From positions 50,759,779 to 50,823,778 of the forward strand of contig CM070548.1 in NCBI GenBank assembly GCA_036346405.1: DNA of 64,000 bases, read 5' to 3'. Position 1 is the first letter of the stretch; the number at the start of each line of letters is the position of its first letter. The notes beneath the pieces are model-generated. The model searched no databases and was not told where the DNA came from. It saw only the letters and a program-made list of their open reading frames with translations. Origin of the DNA: Phyllostachys edulis (taxonomy: Eukaryota; Streptophyta; Magnoliopsida; Poales; Poaceae). This document shows positions 23,815-34,100 of this stretch, one piece after another. Position numbers and translations under genes: made by a program.

Positions 23815-24340
23815 ACAAACATATTAGAATAAACCAGTAGAAACTAAGATATCTCATAGTATCCTTGTATAACATTTTTTCCCACCTATCTCAATCCAAA
23901 TGGTTATCAGATTACCTTGGAATCGCAATCGTTAATATAAAATCAATTGCGAAACATATATTACTGAACTAATTAAAAGATGGACCACACGATATTAGGA
24001 TAAAAAATCTAAACTAATCAGTAGGTAACCAAAATACATGTGGCTAGCAACAAATTCAATTGTTTTTGCTAACTTAATATAGATCAACAATAAATAACTA
24101 TTGTTAGATCACCACTTAGTCCTAAATGTTGTTCATCTCCTCGCCAGAACCATTTCTAATCTAGAATAAAATAGTAGACACTAAGATATCTCATAGTATC
24201 CTTCTAGAACTTTTTTTGTGCACTTACCTCAGTCCCAATGGTCATCAAATTACCTCAAAACTGCAGTTCGTAACATAAAAGCAATCACAAAATCTATAGT
24301 ACCGAACTAATAAAAAGACGATCATAACACCATTGATTGT
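23815..24340 (-). repeat. Two tandem copies of a segment also found in SEC intron 1
   Basis: Copy A (about 23820-23985) and copy B (about 24053-24340) share 'agtagaaactaagatatctcatagtatcctt'-like sequence, then 'acctatctcaatcc', 'atggttatcagattacct', 'ttaatataaaatcaat' and 'actgaactaatt'. The same order occurs at 42345-42780 in SEC intron 1 ('gctaacttaatatacaac', 'tctagaataaa', 'agaaactaagacatcc', 'cacttatctcagtcc'). It has no coding potential. It could be an old shared repeat or captured intron sequence. Confidence 0.6.
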
Positions 24341-25140
24341 CTGCAATCCAATCGGCATGGCTAACGATCCAAAGAAACAAAGGTAACACCAGATCACCCT
24401 TGAAAATGAAGTCGACACCATGGAGGTAAGCCAGTTTTGTTTTGAACAACTTTTTTTCCCGATAGAAATTGTGTCTGTAACAGAACAAAGAATTTAGCAA
24501 ATTACCTATATTGAGGTCGACAGGCAAAACCAATTTTGCTAGTTTTATTTCTTTTAAGTCCGTAATATTACAAAGATATTGGCTAAATTTTGAGAAAATA
24601 CAGCAGCGAGAATACTCCAGCATAACAAAAATTGCAAGGTCCAAGGACTATGTATCTTGATATCTGAGTCTTACCACTTCTTGATATGCTATATATACTT
24701 CTAATTGAACAGATCATACACGAAAACTAAGACAACAAAGGAAAACAGCACTATGCTATTCCCATTTTTAGTCATTATTGTTCTGAATTTCTGATTAAGG
24801 TGTCTTGCATGTTGGTCCTAAATGTGTTTATAAGATTATGTGAGAGCACCTAGACAACTGTAAGAACAAAACAAAATAACATAAGATTAAAGGTATCAAG
24901 AAAAGAAAAGGTCCTAGAAAGAAGCAACCCTGATGATGACCAGTCAAGCTATAGCAAGGGAACAAAAAATAAGCTATGTATGTATATGTGTACTCAGTTC
25001 TCCATGTATGTTTGTACGAAACAATATGAAAATAAGAGATCTGTCAGAAAACATGTTCAAGTCCCAAATCATGTCCATTTAGTTTTGCATATATAACAAG
25101 ATATCCTTGTTGCTTAGTCCATGTAGTCATGAGATCCTTA
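24341..25140. other. Helitron interior without recognised genes
   Basis: AT-rich sequence. The 116-codon minus-strand ORF at 24294-24644 has no recognisable domain and overlaps the shared non-coding repeat. Nothing further is identified. Confidence 0.4.
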
Positions 25141-25194
25141 ACGGGCTCCCCAGTCATGAGATGACGAAGAAGATATGCCAATGATCTCACAGCG

Positions 25195-25709
25195 TAGCGG
25201 CAATCTCTGACCTGAAATGTGTTAGGGAATATCCTATAAATACAACCTGAGTTCTTCTTGAGTCAATGTTCTTGTTAACCCATCTAGCCCTTGTGGTTAG
25301 AGCTTGCTTGAATGCATCCGTCACCTCAAGGCTGGGGTACACATGGTTGCCTTCTTGATAATACTTCAGCCTGTGGACAAAAATACTTCACCAATGATTT
25401 GGCAGGATGGAAACTGATTGATGGTATCAATTTTGACATATAATTCCAGGGGGGAAATGTGATATACCCTCTTGATGTTTTTGAGTGAGTCCACCAGTGA
25501 CCGATGTTGAAGACGAAGATGTCAGCAGTCCGGTACGCCGAAGTTGGTCCATGTAGGTCATCCAATCTCAGCTTTGCCGAAGTTGCTCCATGTAGGTCAT
25601 CCAATCTCAGCTTTGTGTCCACTGCACCGCTCTTGCTCTCACGGGTCAGCTCCTTGAATAGAAATATTGATCTGATGAAATCAACAGAGGGATTGTAGTC
25701 CTGCAACAA
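25195..25709 (-). pseudogene. Captured TRICHOME BIREFRINGENCE-LIKE (TBL) gene fragment
   Basis: The first block on the minus strand reads LQDYNPSVDFIRSIFLFKEL, then a Leu/Arg/Asp stretch, then TADIFVFNIGHWWTHSKTSRG. After an intron-like gap comes YYQEGNHVYPSLEVTDAFKQ, ALTTRARWVNKNID and RTQVVFIGYSLTHF. These correspond, in order, to the conserved (N)DY..(S)VDF, FNxGHWWTH and VFFRGYSxxHF blocks of plant TBL/DUF231 polysaccharide O-acetyltransferases. The N-terminal membrane anchor, the GDS motif and the C-terminal DxxH motif are missing. A 42-bp tandem duplication at about 25543-25625 repeats a piece of the coding sequence. A fragment cannot be an active acetyltransferase. Confidence 0.75.
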
Positions 25710-25769
25710 AGCAACATTGAGTTACAAAACCGAAAAAAAAAATAGAGTTTTATTTTTTGAACAGAAGGC

Positions 25770-26000
25770 AAAATTCAGAGCTGTTATATTCAGTGAGGCG
25801 GGGGGAGGTTCGGGTCAGGTCGGCCACCTCGTCGTCCACGAGCAGCTTCATGCTGGGATCCATGGCGAGGGGAACAAAGTAACATTGAGTTACAAAAGAC
25901 AAAATTCAGAGCTATCAGTGAGGCGGGGGGAGGTTCGGGTCAGGTCGAGCACCTCGTCGTCCACGAGCAGCTTCATGCTGGGATTCATGGCAAGGGGCGT
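25770..26000 (-). repeat. Tandem duplication of about 115 bp with a short ORF start
   Basis: Two near-identical copies (about 25776-25868 and 25893-25993) contain 'cagtgaggcggggggaggtt' and 'acgagcagcttcatgctggg'. On the minus strand both copies read M(D/N)PSMKLLVDDEV followed by DLTRTSPRLT, which looks like the start of a coding sequence from an unidentified gene. It lies next to the GC-rich region at the Helitron 5' end. Confidence 0.6.
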
Positions 26001-26840
26001 GGATTGGTAAAGCAAGGCCAAGCGGAAGGGGGAAGCGAGGGCGGGGGAGAGATCGTTCTTGGGGGAGAGGAAGGGGGCTGGGGGCGGCGGCGAAGAAGAA
26101 GAAGAAGGGGGCGATGGGGAAAAGAGAGGACGGGGGAGAGGGAAGCGGGGGCGGGGGAGAGGGAAGTGGGGGCGTGTTGAGGTGGTGGAAGCAAGGAGGA
26201 GGGGGCATGTTGAGGTGGCGGAAGCAAGGAGGAGGGGGCGCTCGTCGACTCACGGGGACTACGGCGGCATTTGAGGCAGCGACGGCGGAGAAGAGGGAGT
26301 AGCTCGGCGAGGAGGTGAGTCCACCGCCACGTACTGCGGTGGAAGCGAGGGCCGGGGAGGGAGAGGGAGAAGCGAGCACGACGGAAGGGGAAGGGGAGTC
26401 CGCTGGTTCGGCCGGTCTCGAGGCCGGGTGAGGTGAAGGTGAAGGAGGAGGCGTCGAGGACAGAAGGAGAAGAGGAACAGCTGGTGGCGCAAGGAAGGAG
26501 GAGGCATGTGGTGGGGGCGGCCTTGGTGAGGCGTCACGAGGGCGAGAGCGCGAAGGGGAGGCGGCGAGGCGGAAGGAGAGGAGGGGCGACGGGCGAAGGG
26601 AGGAGGCACTGTGGCGAGGCGCAAGCGAGCAAGGAGGATGAAGCGGCGGCAAAGAACTCTGCCAAAGTGACGTCATGAGGCGCTATCTGCCAAGACAACG
26701 CGCGCCATGAGCCACGCCCATGCATGGGGCCCGCGCGTGGAGAAGGAAGGCCGAAGGCAGCGGAGCGGCGGATCGGACGGCCGAGAAGCGAGCGAAGCGT
26801 GATCAAATGGCCAAAGAAAACGGGACGACGTGGCCCATGT
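26001..26840. other. GC-rich Helitron 5' region, no gene assigned
   Basis: Purine-rich on the plus strand, so Pro/Ser-rich in all minus-strand frames. Long ORFs here are explained by composition. It may be leader or promoter sequence of a captured gene. Confidence 0.45.
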
Positions 26841-26878
26841 CTTTGTTCCTCAAATCTGCCTTCTTTTATATAGTAAGA

Positions 26879-27017
26879 TTCCCTTTTAAGGCTAGTATTT
26901 GGTTTTGACTTTTGAAATGTAACCAATTTTTTGTAATTTCACAAAATACAACAAAAGTTTGTGAAAATTCATAAAATCCAATAAATTTCAGTTGAGTCCA
27001 AAATTGAGCTGTTACAC
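26879..27017 (-). repeat. Gypsy-type LTR piece, right of the Helitron
   Basis: AT-rich head of the LTR ending 'gagctgttaca' at 27017. Joined to 20869-21474 it makes a continuous LTR when the Helitron is removed. Confidence 0.6.
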
Positions 27018-27928
27018 ATGTTGGACGGAAGCATGGTCTCTATAGTTTGCGACATGCTGGATGGAAGCATGGTCGCCGGAGTCGGGACATGCTAGATGGA
27101 AGCATGGTCTCTGTGGTTTCTGAAGTGCTGGATTCAAGCACGGTCGCCGATGAATGAAGATGGTGTGGTTATGTTTGCAACATGCTGGTTGGAAGCATGG
27201 TCGCCAGGAACGTGATCATGTGGGTAAACATGGTCGAGATAATGATTGCTTACGAAATAACATTTTTAAATGTTAAACATGCTAAGTCATATGTTTGAAA
27301 AATAACTATAGTATTGATCAAATTGGCTTTGTGCAAAAATAAACATACAACCCCTCCCATGGAAACCCTGCATCTATATACCTGCATTTTGCAATAAGGG
27401 TTTATTGAGTACTTTTTGTACTCATGGTTGCTCAAACATGTAGATTCAGAATATGAAGCTAAAGATGATGGAGACGGCGTTAACTAGGTCCTAGCCCCAG
27501 TCGGTTGCCTGTGGCAATACATGGAGGCCACGCTCTTTTGAAGTATTTCCACTGCTACTCTGCTCTTTGAACTATTTGGCCTGTCAGCCCGTTCTGTAAA
27601 CTCTGGCCTTAAGGCCCATTTATCATGTTCTGTAATAATGTTTAATTACTGTTTATGTATGTGTTGTATGGATGTGATATTCGCTTTTAACTTTACCGTG
27701 TGAGCTAGCTACTGATTATGGGATTAGCTCAGAATACACAGAGGATCTTGATGCAAATATGGATCCCCACAAAAAACATGTTCTGTAATAATATTTAATT
27801 ACTGTTTATGTATGTGTTATATGGATGTGATATTCGCTGATAACTGTACTGTGTGAGCTAGCTACTGATTATGGGATTAACTCATAATACACAGAGGATC
27901 TTGATGCAAATCTGGATCCCCACAAAAA
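27018..27928 (+). repeat. Gypsy-type LTR tail, plus orientation, with two internal repeats
   Basis: It opens with five to six units of the CATGCT...AGCATG minisatellite (27018-27235). Then comes 'ttgagtactttttgtactcatggttgctc' (about 27402-27434), whose reverse complement is at 14820-14850, and 'ccagtcggttgcctgtggca' (about 27497). The tail ends 'ggatccccaca'. The last about 152 bp (27624-27775) is tandemly repeated at 27777-27928. No gene. Confidence 0.65.
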
Positions 27929-28476
27929 TGCAAGGAAAATCATCATCAAAAAGTGGAATAAGTTGCATTTTCGCATTTCATCTTCAAGAATTTGCATTTT
28001 CGGATGTTGCCATTCATGTAAATAACGATTCATCGAAAAAAATAACCCAACTATCTCAAGAACAAGAACACATACCAATTGGATGGGGAAATTTAACTAG
28101 AGAAATTTCATCAGGTACAAGAAATTTCATCTTCACAGGAAGATCATTGGGTAAAAGAAATTTCATCTTCACACGAATTGATCGGGTACGAGAAATTTCA
28201 AGAAATTTTTTTTTTGAAAAAATAGAAGAAGAATGTAATGATCCTCATCTGGTACAAAATTTTGGGGCATATCTCCAAAAAGGAAATCTGGCAACCGGAG
28301 GGGAGGGAGACGCCAAAACCGTAAGGAAATTCACTGGATCCAGTGGACGGAGCGGAGGGAGACACTGGATCCGGCGACAACGACAAGGTTCTCAACGGAC
28401 TCGATGACCAGAGTTCCCCACGCCTCCTCCCCTCACTCGGGAACACGTGTCGCCCCATCCGTCTATGACCGCTGGG
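27929..28476 (+). other. Unassigned sequence before the hAT element
   Basis: It contains three imperfect copies of 'gaaatttcatcttcacaggaa'-like sequence (28105-28205) and a plus-strand ORF (27871-28407) with no recognised domain. It continues across the hAT insertion, since the element's target duplication flanks are at 28469 and 29728. I see no gene here. Confidence 0.4.
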
Positions 28477-29727
28477 TAGGGATGGCAATGGAGCCCCATT
28501 CCTCGTTTCCTGACGAGGAATTCACCCATTAAGGGCTGGGGTTGAGGCTATTTATTCCCCCACGGGGATGTTAATATGACAAAACAATTTCCCATCGGGT
28601 GAAGCAGGACCGGAGATATTTCGCTACTCCCCATCTCTATTACCCGCATGGACCCCAATAACCCAATTACGTATGGACCAACTACCCCTACTGGCATAAG
28701 TGTAACTAGTCCACTAGCCCATTCGATGCTTCCCACTTGACCACAGTAAGTCAGTAACCCTAGCATGAGCATCAGAGCATCCTAATTCCTGCCGCTTCCC
28801 AGGCTCCCAGTCCCAGCCGCCGCCCCCTTTCTTGGCTCCCGCTGTTGGCGACTCGGCGCAGTCCCACACTCCCGCTGGCCATCCCCTTCCTTGGCTCCTT
28901 GCTCCCGCAGTCGGCGAATCGGCACAGTCCCGCTAGCCGCCCCCTTCCTTGCTCCCGCAGTCGGCGACTCGGCACAGTCTCGCTGGCCGCCCCCTTCCTT
29001 GCTCCCGCAGTCGGCGACTCGGCGCAGTCCCGCTGGCCGTTGCTCCTCCAGTCCACGGTCCTCCCTTGCTCCCGCTACTCCTCCAAGGCTCCAACATCCG
29101 ATGCTTAGATTATTGATGATCCAGGTTGTATATCTGCCATACCTATGGTATATAATAGCTTAGATTGTAGATTCTGGTATATGAGCTTAGATATCCACAT
29201 TGTAGATTGCAGATCCAGGTTGTATATCAGTATATGAGCTAAGATATCCACACTGTAGATTGTATATCCAGATTGTATGACTAGATTGATTTGCTACTAC
29301 TCCAGAATGTAAATCTGGATATTGGTATATGACTATATGAACTTAGATATCTAGATTGTAGATTCTAATTCTACTCCAGAATGTAAATATGGATATTGGT
29401 ATATGACTACATGAGCTTGGAACTTGCAAGTTATGCATTGTTTAAATCATCCATGATTCTGTCATTCTGTGCTCAACCATCCATGATTCTGTCATTCTGT
29501 GCTCAGCCATCCATCATTCTGTGCACTGTTTAAACAAGTTATGTCTGTTTGCTTGTTTATTTACAGGTCTAGGTCCCTGTGGGCCCCGATAACCCGATGG
29601 GGACGGAGAATAGGGGAGAATAGCATCGAAGGATGGGGACGGGGACGGGGAACAAGGATTTTTCCTTCTCTCGGCGATAGAGATGTTCCACCACTCCCCG
29701 TCGGGAATGGCCCCGTTGCCATCCCTA
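28477..29727. mobile_element. Non-autonomous hAT element (1251 bp)
   Basis: The terminal inverted repeats are TAGGGATGGCAAtGG at the left and CCgTTGCCATCCCTA at the right. The flanking 8-mers ccgctggg and ccgccgag match at 6 of 8 positions, as expected for a decayed 8-bp target duplication. The interior has four GC-rich tandem units of about 45 bp (28845-29040, 'ctcccgcagtcggcgactcg') and degenerate 'tagattgtagatt'/'gagcttagatatcca' repeats (29150-29420). No transposase is seen. The same terminal sequence occurs in the element at 53340-54650. Confidence 0.8.
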
Positions 29728-29735
29728 CCGCCGAG

Positions 29736-29883
29736 CGCTCGCCTCGGCCAGTCATCAGATCTTGGGGTGCAGGTGCTCCGTCTCTGACCACCGCGCCACC
29801 ACCTCTTTCGTCATCAACCGACACGCCGCCACCTCCTCCGTTGCCGACCAACGCGCACTCACTTCGGCCATCGCCAAATCTGG

Positions 29884-29945
<62 letters not shown>

Positions 29946-31163
29946 TGGGGGACACGAGGAGAAAGGAGATTATGTGGTCCATGGGCTTTGTACACAATAC
30001 ACGAAAAATTGTGCACCAATATCAAAGCGCATTTGGGCCGTTAGATAGTGCACGGAGGTCCATGTGAATGTTGGAAAACCACTTCCAGAAAGGTGGCTAC
30101 ATGTTTTTCTTGTCAGGCTGCACTTGCTATTCACACGCATCTCAGCATACTGAATGGAAGAAAATTTGTGATATCACAGATGACAACGTGAGTTTTTTCC
30201 ACTACGGAAACCAAAAGGAGTAAAACATGCAAGAAATAGGCCCATTCTCTACATAGTGGTATACATGTAGAAATACTCCACCAAGTTACTGTAGTGCTAT
30301 ATGTGTGACTAAATATCTTAACATTCCAATTATCTTTAGCTTGATATAGATACTTTTTGAGTCACAAAAGAAAGTCATTCTGGACATCTACATGGTCCAC
30401 AAAATACGACTGACCACTCATCTCTATTGAAACTGAAATCATAATGAAAATATTTTTCGTTATTACAAATATACACATATCATTGTCATATGTTCATTCT
30501 AAAAAAACATATGTTCATTCTAAATATTCTAAAAAATTGATAGCCAAAGTTTATTACTAAATTACACGTAACTCAAAACGACTTCTTTTTACGACCAAAA
30601 CGAGTACAACAGTTGATCTCAACATGTTAGAGGTGAAGACAGCAAAGAGAAGATGTACATCCCATTCGGAATAGGAAAGCGATGCCCAAGGGAGCTTTAG
30701 GCCATGTGATGGGTTGCACTAACTGCTGGCACTACATTGCTTCCATTTCCGTAGGCGATGTAAAGGTTATGTTTCTCGGATAATATATCAGCAGTAAAAG
30801 ACCAGAGGATAAACATCATGACAGAATCAGCGAGCTAAAACAAGCAATTTCAGTGATTCTTGTACTATAGTAGTAAGGTGGTGTTTATTTTTGACAGCGC
30901 AACAGCGCACACATTGACTCAGTAATACAAGACACAATAACCCAGGACCAGAAATGACGGTACTCATAAATAGATTAATAATAATGATTAACAATACATA
31001 CTAAATCTACAGTCTTTTGGTAGTGTACATAGGTTAGCCTCCAGGGAGGTGATGACGTGATGTGCACAGCAGAACAGACTGCAACAAACAAGCGCCTGGA
31101 GCGGTCACATGCTAGATATGCTACAACTCTCTTCTTATTTACAGAGCCGGTGATGTAAACTCG
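29736..31163. other. Intergenic region and 3' flank of SEC
   Basis: No protein gene is supported. A GA microsatellite lies at about 29889-29940. On the minus strand an AATAAA (plus TTTATT at 30884-30889), about 275 bp after the SEC stop codon, is a candidate poly(A) signal. The region 30300-30620 is AT-rich without recognised structure. Confidence 0.45.
29889..29940. repeat. (GA)n microsatellite, about 26 units
   Basis: Uninterrupted GA dinucleotides. They account for the alternating Arg-Glu and Ser-Leu ORF tails on either strand. Confidence 0.97.
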
Positions 31164-34100
31164 TCAGCGGTCGCATGGGAACTCATTGTCATCTTCTTTC
31201 ACCTTGAATGACTCCGGGTGCTGACCGGAGCAGTACAGATTCCACATCTTGTAGTAAGCCCTTTCAAGATTGCGTACCTGAAAAAATATGCATGTGTGAT
31301 CAGGATCCAAGACTGTCATCCAGACAAGTAATGTTGGGAGGGACAATGTTTCGGCAAGAACTTACCCATCGAGACGTATCAAATAATGGACAAGTCATAC
31401 GGACTTCCTTGAGCTTATTAGTCAATGCTTGAAGCTTTGCCGGATTTTGTGCTAGTGCTACTGCTCTATCTTCATACTCTTTCATACTAGTATAACCAAG
31501 AGGGAAAGGAAGGTTAGTCTTCAGCCTACTCAGTTTATCAATTGGTTCTTAATCGATACTTACCTGCTAACAATCATCTCTTCCCCTAGCCCGGTGGCTA
31601 GACAGAGGGAACCAGCTACCCTGGTTGCCATTTTCTCTAGTGGAAGGGTGATCATAGGCAATCCAGCCCATAGTATGTCAGTACCAGTTGTGTGCGCATT
31701 GCAGAGGGGCCTATAATCCAGAAAATTCACAAAAGGACATAGATCAAGTATTAATATTAACAATTGTGCTTATGAATCGAAAGAGAAAGAAATATGGTTA
31801 TAGAACTGCATACGTGTCCAGAAAAAGGTCTGCCAATGCACTACGCCGTATATGCTCATTCTTCATGGCAACGTCTGTGAATATGATCTGGTCTGGTCTG
31901 ACTCCTCTGGCAGCAGCATCTGTATAAAGTAGTTTTTTGTGGCATCGAAAATATCAAAACACATTTTGTTCGTTATGCTTCTCCTTTTCAGGTGGAATTA
32001 ACAGAAGAGTAAAAAAAAAGTCTCTTAGAGTCTACTTACGTGCTCTTACTCTAGTTTCGCCAGCTGCTGGGAATCTTAAGAGCCATAATGCACTGTTCGG
32101 AACACGTTTGAGAATATTGCACCTTATGAATAAGTAAAGCGGTAAAGATTAGTCACATACTCGATAAGGCTAGTCTGGTTAAAAACTAGCCTGATCCAAC
32201 AGAGTGCGCCAATGTGAATCATAAACAGAGAATATTTGCTAAACTTGCAAAAAATAACAGGGACGTGTAGATAGTGAACATTTACCATGTATCAAATATT
32301 TCTGGATCCATCTTGTAAAGCTGATTAAAGCATGCAAAGATGAACTTATCTTCGGGTAACCCGTAATCTGATCTTTTATGTGGGCATACAGGATTAAGAC
32401 AATCACGATTTTTCTGGCACAGTTATCAGAGTTAGAAAATCCAAGAACCATATGAATGAAAAGGGGGAGAGAACATAACACAGCATGAATGCGAACCTGC
32501 TTGTAGTCGTTAACAAAATAACAATGAGGCAGATGAACGAGCTTTTCAGAATATATATGTGCATAGCAAGACGGAGAAACAAACTGCAGAATCATTTATA
32601 AGAAACCAAATTAATTTTAAAACACATAAAGCCAATGAATTATTAGGCCTAGAATCTCTGATGTAACCATACCTCATCTGTAACCAAGTAGTCTATGTAT
32701 GCAGCACCCGTTGTGCCTGGGAATCCCATGTACGAAACCTGGATAGGCACTGGTTGCAACGCAAAAATTTCATTCCTGGCACCCTGTTTAAATCAGAAGT
32801 ACAGATTTAGTTGATGAATTGCAATCCTTAAGACACCTGCTAGGAATTGAAGCAAGGTTGGATCACACAAACAAACCAAACTGATTGCGTACTCCATTTC
32901 AAAATTACTACAAAAAGATGTTTGCATTTCTTGTCCCAACCTTAACAATGATTTCATAGCAAAGCCTTCTAGTTCCATGTGATGCCAACTACATCACAGG
33001 AGTTCAAGTAATTTGTGACCACAATCCTCAAAAATTAAATGAAGTGAATGCATTTGCACAAAAGTGTTAGAATGGGTGTTAGAATATGAACTCTTTTATA
33101 TTTTCTTATCTGTCTTTTGTATTGCCTTATCTGTATATGGCATACATCCTTGTACACCCTATATATATTACCCAATGGGTCTCTTCAATAGACACGCAAT
33201 ATTCATAACATCGTATCAGAGCCGAGTTAGGTTTAGAGCTTACTCTAGCCACCACCGCCTCTAGGCTCTCGTCGTTCTCCGATGCCCCCAGGAGGACTGA
33301 TCTTTGCTCCCGGGGGCGGCCTCTCGTCGTAGCTGCTGGTTCATCCTCTCCAGTCACCTCCGTCGCTCCCGGACGCCGTTGTCGCTCTCCAGCCGAGGTG
33401 GCATCCGCCTCGTCTGCTCGTCTTGGCACGCGTGTACGCGGGCTTTGTTCCCGGCCGTCTCGTCTTCATCCTGCTCGACCGCCGCCTCCTCGGCTCCGCT
33501 CCTCCCGACTGCCGCCTCCACCGGATCCCGTGTCCCCGCTCCACCGGATCGTCGCTCTACCTCGGATGCTTCAGCTGTAGTGCCCGTCGATGTCGTCTCC
33601 TTCGGCCGCAGTGCCACCTCTGTCCGGATCTGGCGCTGATGGCATGTTTGCTAGGTCGCTCCCTGGGCGCATCGACGCTGCCGGCGACCTCCTCGCCAGC
33701 GTGTTCGCCTTCCTACCACTAGTCGTAGGGCCACTCCTCGATGCCCGGCGCGATGGACATGGACAGGAGGGGTGTGGAAGGCTCTGGACAATGCAGATAG
33801 TTGGGTTGTGTTTGTGCACTTGTGCTTCCTCCCGATTGCTGGTTATTTAGGTGATACGTTTTGGGTTTGGCACATTGACCAATTGGTTGTCTTCTAGCCC
33901 ATGGCGTACCGGAGATGGTTGGGTGGTGTTGGCTCCTGATTGTGGTTCGGCTCTGCCTGGATATTGTTGCTGCCGACTGCTAGCTATTCTTGCTGCTACT
34001 GGTAGCTATCATTTGTGTCGTTTTTCTTCCGCTGCGTCCATTCAAGTCCATATCACTCAATCTTTGAGCTCGTCTAAGCCATGCAAGTCCGCAAATTTAT

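Larger units (their letters stand above)
21475..26878 (-). mobile_element. Non-autonomous Helitron carrying captured gene fragments
   Basis: Both termini are readable. On the minus strand the 5' end is TCTTACTATATAAAAG (base 26878), and the 3' end is CTAG (21475-21478) preceded by a GC-rich hairpin. The flanking bases are A and T, the standard Helitron insertion between A and T with no target duplication. The length is 5404 bp. No Rep/helicase coding sequence is present, so it depends on another element. Inside, all on the minus strand, are fragments of a hAT-derived DUF659 protein, a multipass membrane protein and a TBL acyltransferase. A GC-rich first kilobase lies at 25790-26840. The host sequence is a Gypsy-type LTR. 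Confidence 0.88.

Noticed and set aside
24294..24644. 116-codon minus-strand ORF in the Helitron
   Set aside because: Overlaps the non-coding segment shared with SEC intron 1 and has no domain.
25915..26676. 253-codon minus-strand Pro/Ser-rich ORF
   Set aside because: It follows from the purine-rich GC composition on the plus strand. Overlapping ORFs in other frames are equally Pro-rich, and no domain is seen.
29499..30044. 181-codon plus-strand ORF spanning the hAT end and GA repeat
   Set aside because: It crosses the right end of a transposon and a microsatellite; the Arg-Glu tail is a GA artefact.
33304..33639. Coding gene inside the LTR element in SEC intron 20
   Set aside because: Several overlapping GC-rich ORFs occur on both strands with no domain, so no single frame can be preferred.
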